Source of the DNA: Megamonas sp. UBA1796
GTDB taxonomy: Bacteria; Bacillota; Negativicutes; Selenomonadales; Selenomonadaceae
NCBI GenBank assembly: GCA_002319795.1
Contig: DCFU01000053.1
Location: forward strand, 11,613-35,135
Direction of reading: 5' to 3'
Length of the DNA: 23,523 nt
Each line of letters opens with the position of its first letter. Positions within the stretch are counted from its first letter, which is position 1. The notes below the pieces were generated by a model. It was given only the letters and a program-made list of their open reading frames with translations, searched no databases and was not told the origin of the DNA. The translations under genes were made by a program, and so were the position numbers. Below are positions 22,950-23,523 of this stretch, in pieces.

Positions 22950-23523
22950 ATGGAAAAAAACACAATCAGACTTGTGCAAGAAGCAGATGCTGGAAAGATT
23001 TTGAGTATATATAAATCCTATATAATGGAAACAGCAATAACTTTTGAATGTGAAACTCCTTCTATTGGTGAATTCAGAAATCGTATCAAGGGAATATCAG
23101 CCGACTATCCTTATATAGTTGGCTTGTCAAATGGAAAAATTCTTGGATATGCATATGCACATAGACAAATGGAACGGGTAGCATACCAGTGGAATGCTGA
23201 ACTGTCGGTTTATATTGATAAAGCTCACTTGCGCTGTGGCATGGGTAAAATACTGTACAGTACACTTATTGAAATATTGAAGCTGCAAAATGTCCGGAAT
23301 ATTTATGGAGGCGTTACAGCGCCTAATGAAAACAGTGAAAAGCTGCATGAACATTTGGGATTTAGAAAGTTAGGTGTATATCATAATACGGGATACAAAT
23401 GTGGAGCATGGCGTGATGTTATGTGGTTTGAAAAGACGATTGGAGATTATAATCTCGAACCCAGGCCATTTGTATCAATTAAAAAAATTGACACGAACAT
23501 AATTAATGTCTACTGCATGAATG
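22950..23523 (+). CDS. GNAT-family N-acetyltransferase (partial at window end)
   Basis: This GNAT protein transfers an acetyl group from acetyl-CoA to an amine. The frame stays open for 191 codons and runs off the end of the window, so the C-terminus is not seen. The acetyl-CoA-binding motif A is RCGMGKILYSTLIE (residues about 92-105), preceded by AELSVYIDKAHL, and the substrate side has AITFECETPSIGEF. NENSEKLHEHLGFRKLG and a later RDVMWFEK are typical of the phosphinothricin/methionine-sulfone acetyltransferase subgroup. The ATG at 22950 has AGAGG (22937-22941) 8 bases upstream. The natural substrate is unknown; members act on amino acid analogues. It follows the IS30 remnant and has its own promoter. 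Confidence 0.85.
   Translation, partial: MEKNTIRLVQEADAGKILSIYKSYIMETAITFECETPSIGEFRNRIKGISADYPYIVGLSNGKILGYAYAHRQMERVAYQWNAELSVYIDKAHLRCGMGKILYSTLIEILKLQNVRNIYGGVTAPNENSEKLHEHLGFRKLGVYHNTGYKCGAWRDVMWFEKTIGDYNLEPRPFVSIKKIDTNIINVYCMN

Noticed and set aside
1..23523. CRISPR array, tRNA or rRNA genes
   Set aside because: No regularly spaced repeats and no cloverleaf or ribosomal RNA sequence were seen on reading.

Overview
This AT-rich window with strong AGGAGG-type ribosome binding sites looks like a Firmicute. The full histidine-to-glutamate route with tetrahydrofolate-linked enzymes, a formate channel, GPH sugar transport and long-type urocanase suggests an anaerobic, amino-acid-using member (Clostridia or Negativicutes). 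That placement is inference; no marker gene is present.

Positions 1-12762 form a histidine-fermentation island on the + strand, probably two transcription units. The first is hutG (formimidoylglutamase), a small single-domain PAS protein, fhs (formate-tetrahydrofolate ligase) and an FNT-type formate channel. The second is hutU, hutI, ftcD, fchA, an APC-family amino acid permease (probably for histidine) and hutH, closed by a clear terminator. Together they import histidine, deaminate and hydrate it to formiminoglutamate, and pass the formimino group either to THF (FtcD/FchA) or to formamide (HutG). With FolD encoded elsewhere, Fhs running towards formate would yield ATP and the channel would release the formate. 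Both units carry the same 17-base motif (15/17 identical) just upstream of a -10-like element, a candidate operator.

Positions 12950-13591 encode a lone secreted protein of unknown function. Positions 13838-18479 hold a glucuronide module: beta-glucuronidase and a GPH symporter on the - strand, and a divergent AraC-type regulator.

Positions 18480-19780 are a gene graveyard: a fragment matching the C-terminus of citrate lyase alpha, a decayed locus shaped like a type I toxin-antitoxin pair (antisense promoter and terminator, short hydrophobic peptide with an in-frame stop, duplicated 3' segment), and a fragment resembling the end of a PilT-type ATPase. One 60-residue ORF with a very strong ribosome binding site lies beside them.

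Positions 19828-23523 carry a Gfo/Idh/MocA oxidoreductase, a flavin-reductase-like protein, a Cys-rich MarR regulator whose promoter is overlapped by a 40-bp perfect palindrome (its 16-bp core recurs just after the gene), an internally deleted IS30-family element, and a GNAT acetyltransferase that runs off the window end. No tRNA, rRNA or CRISPR array was seen.
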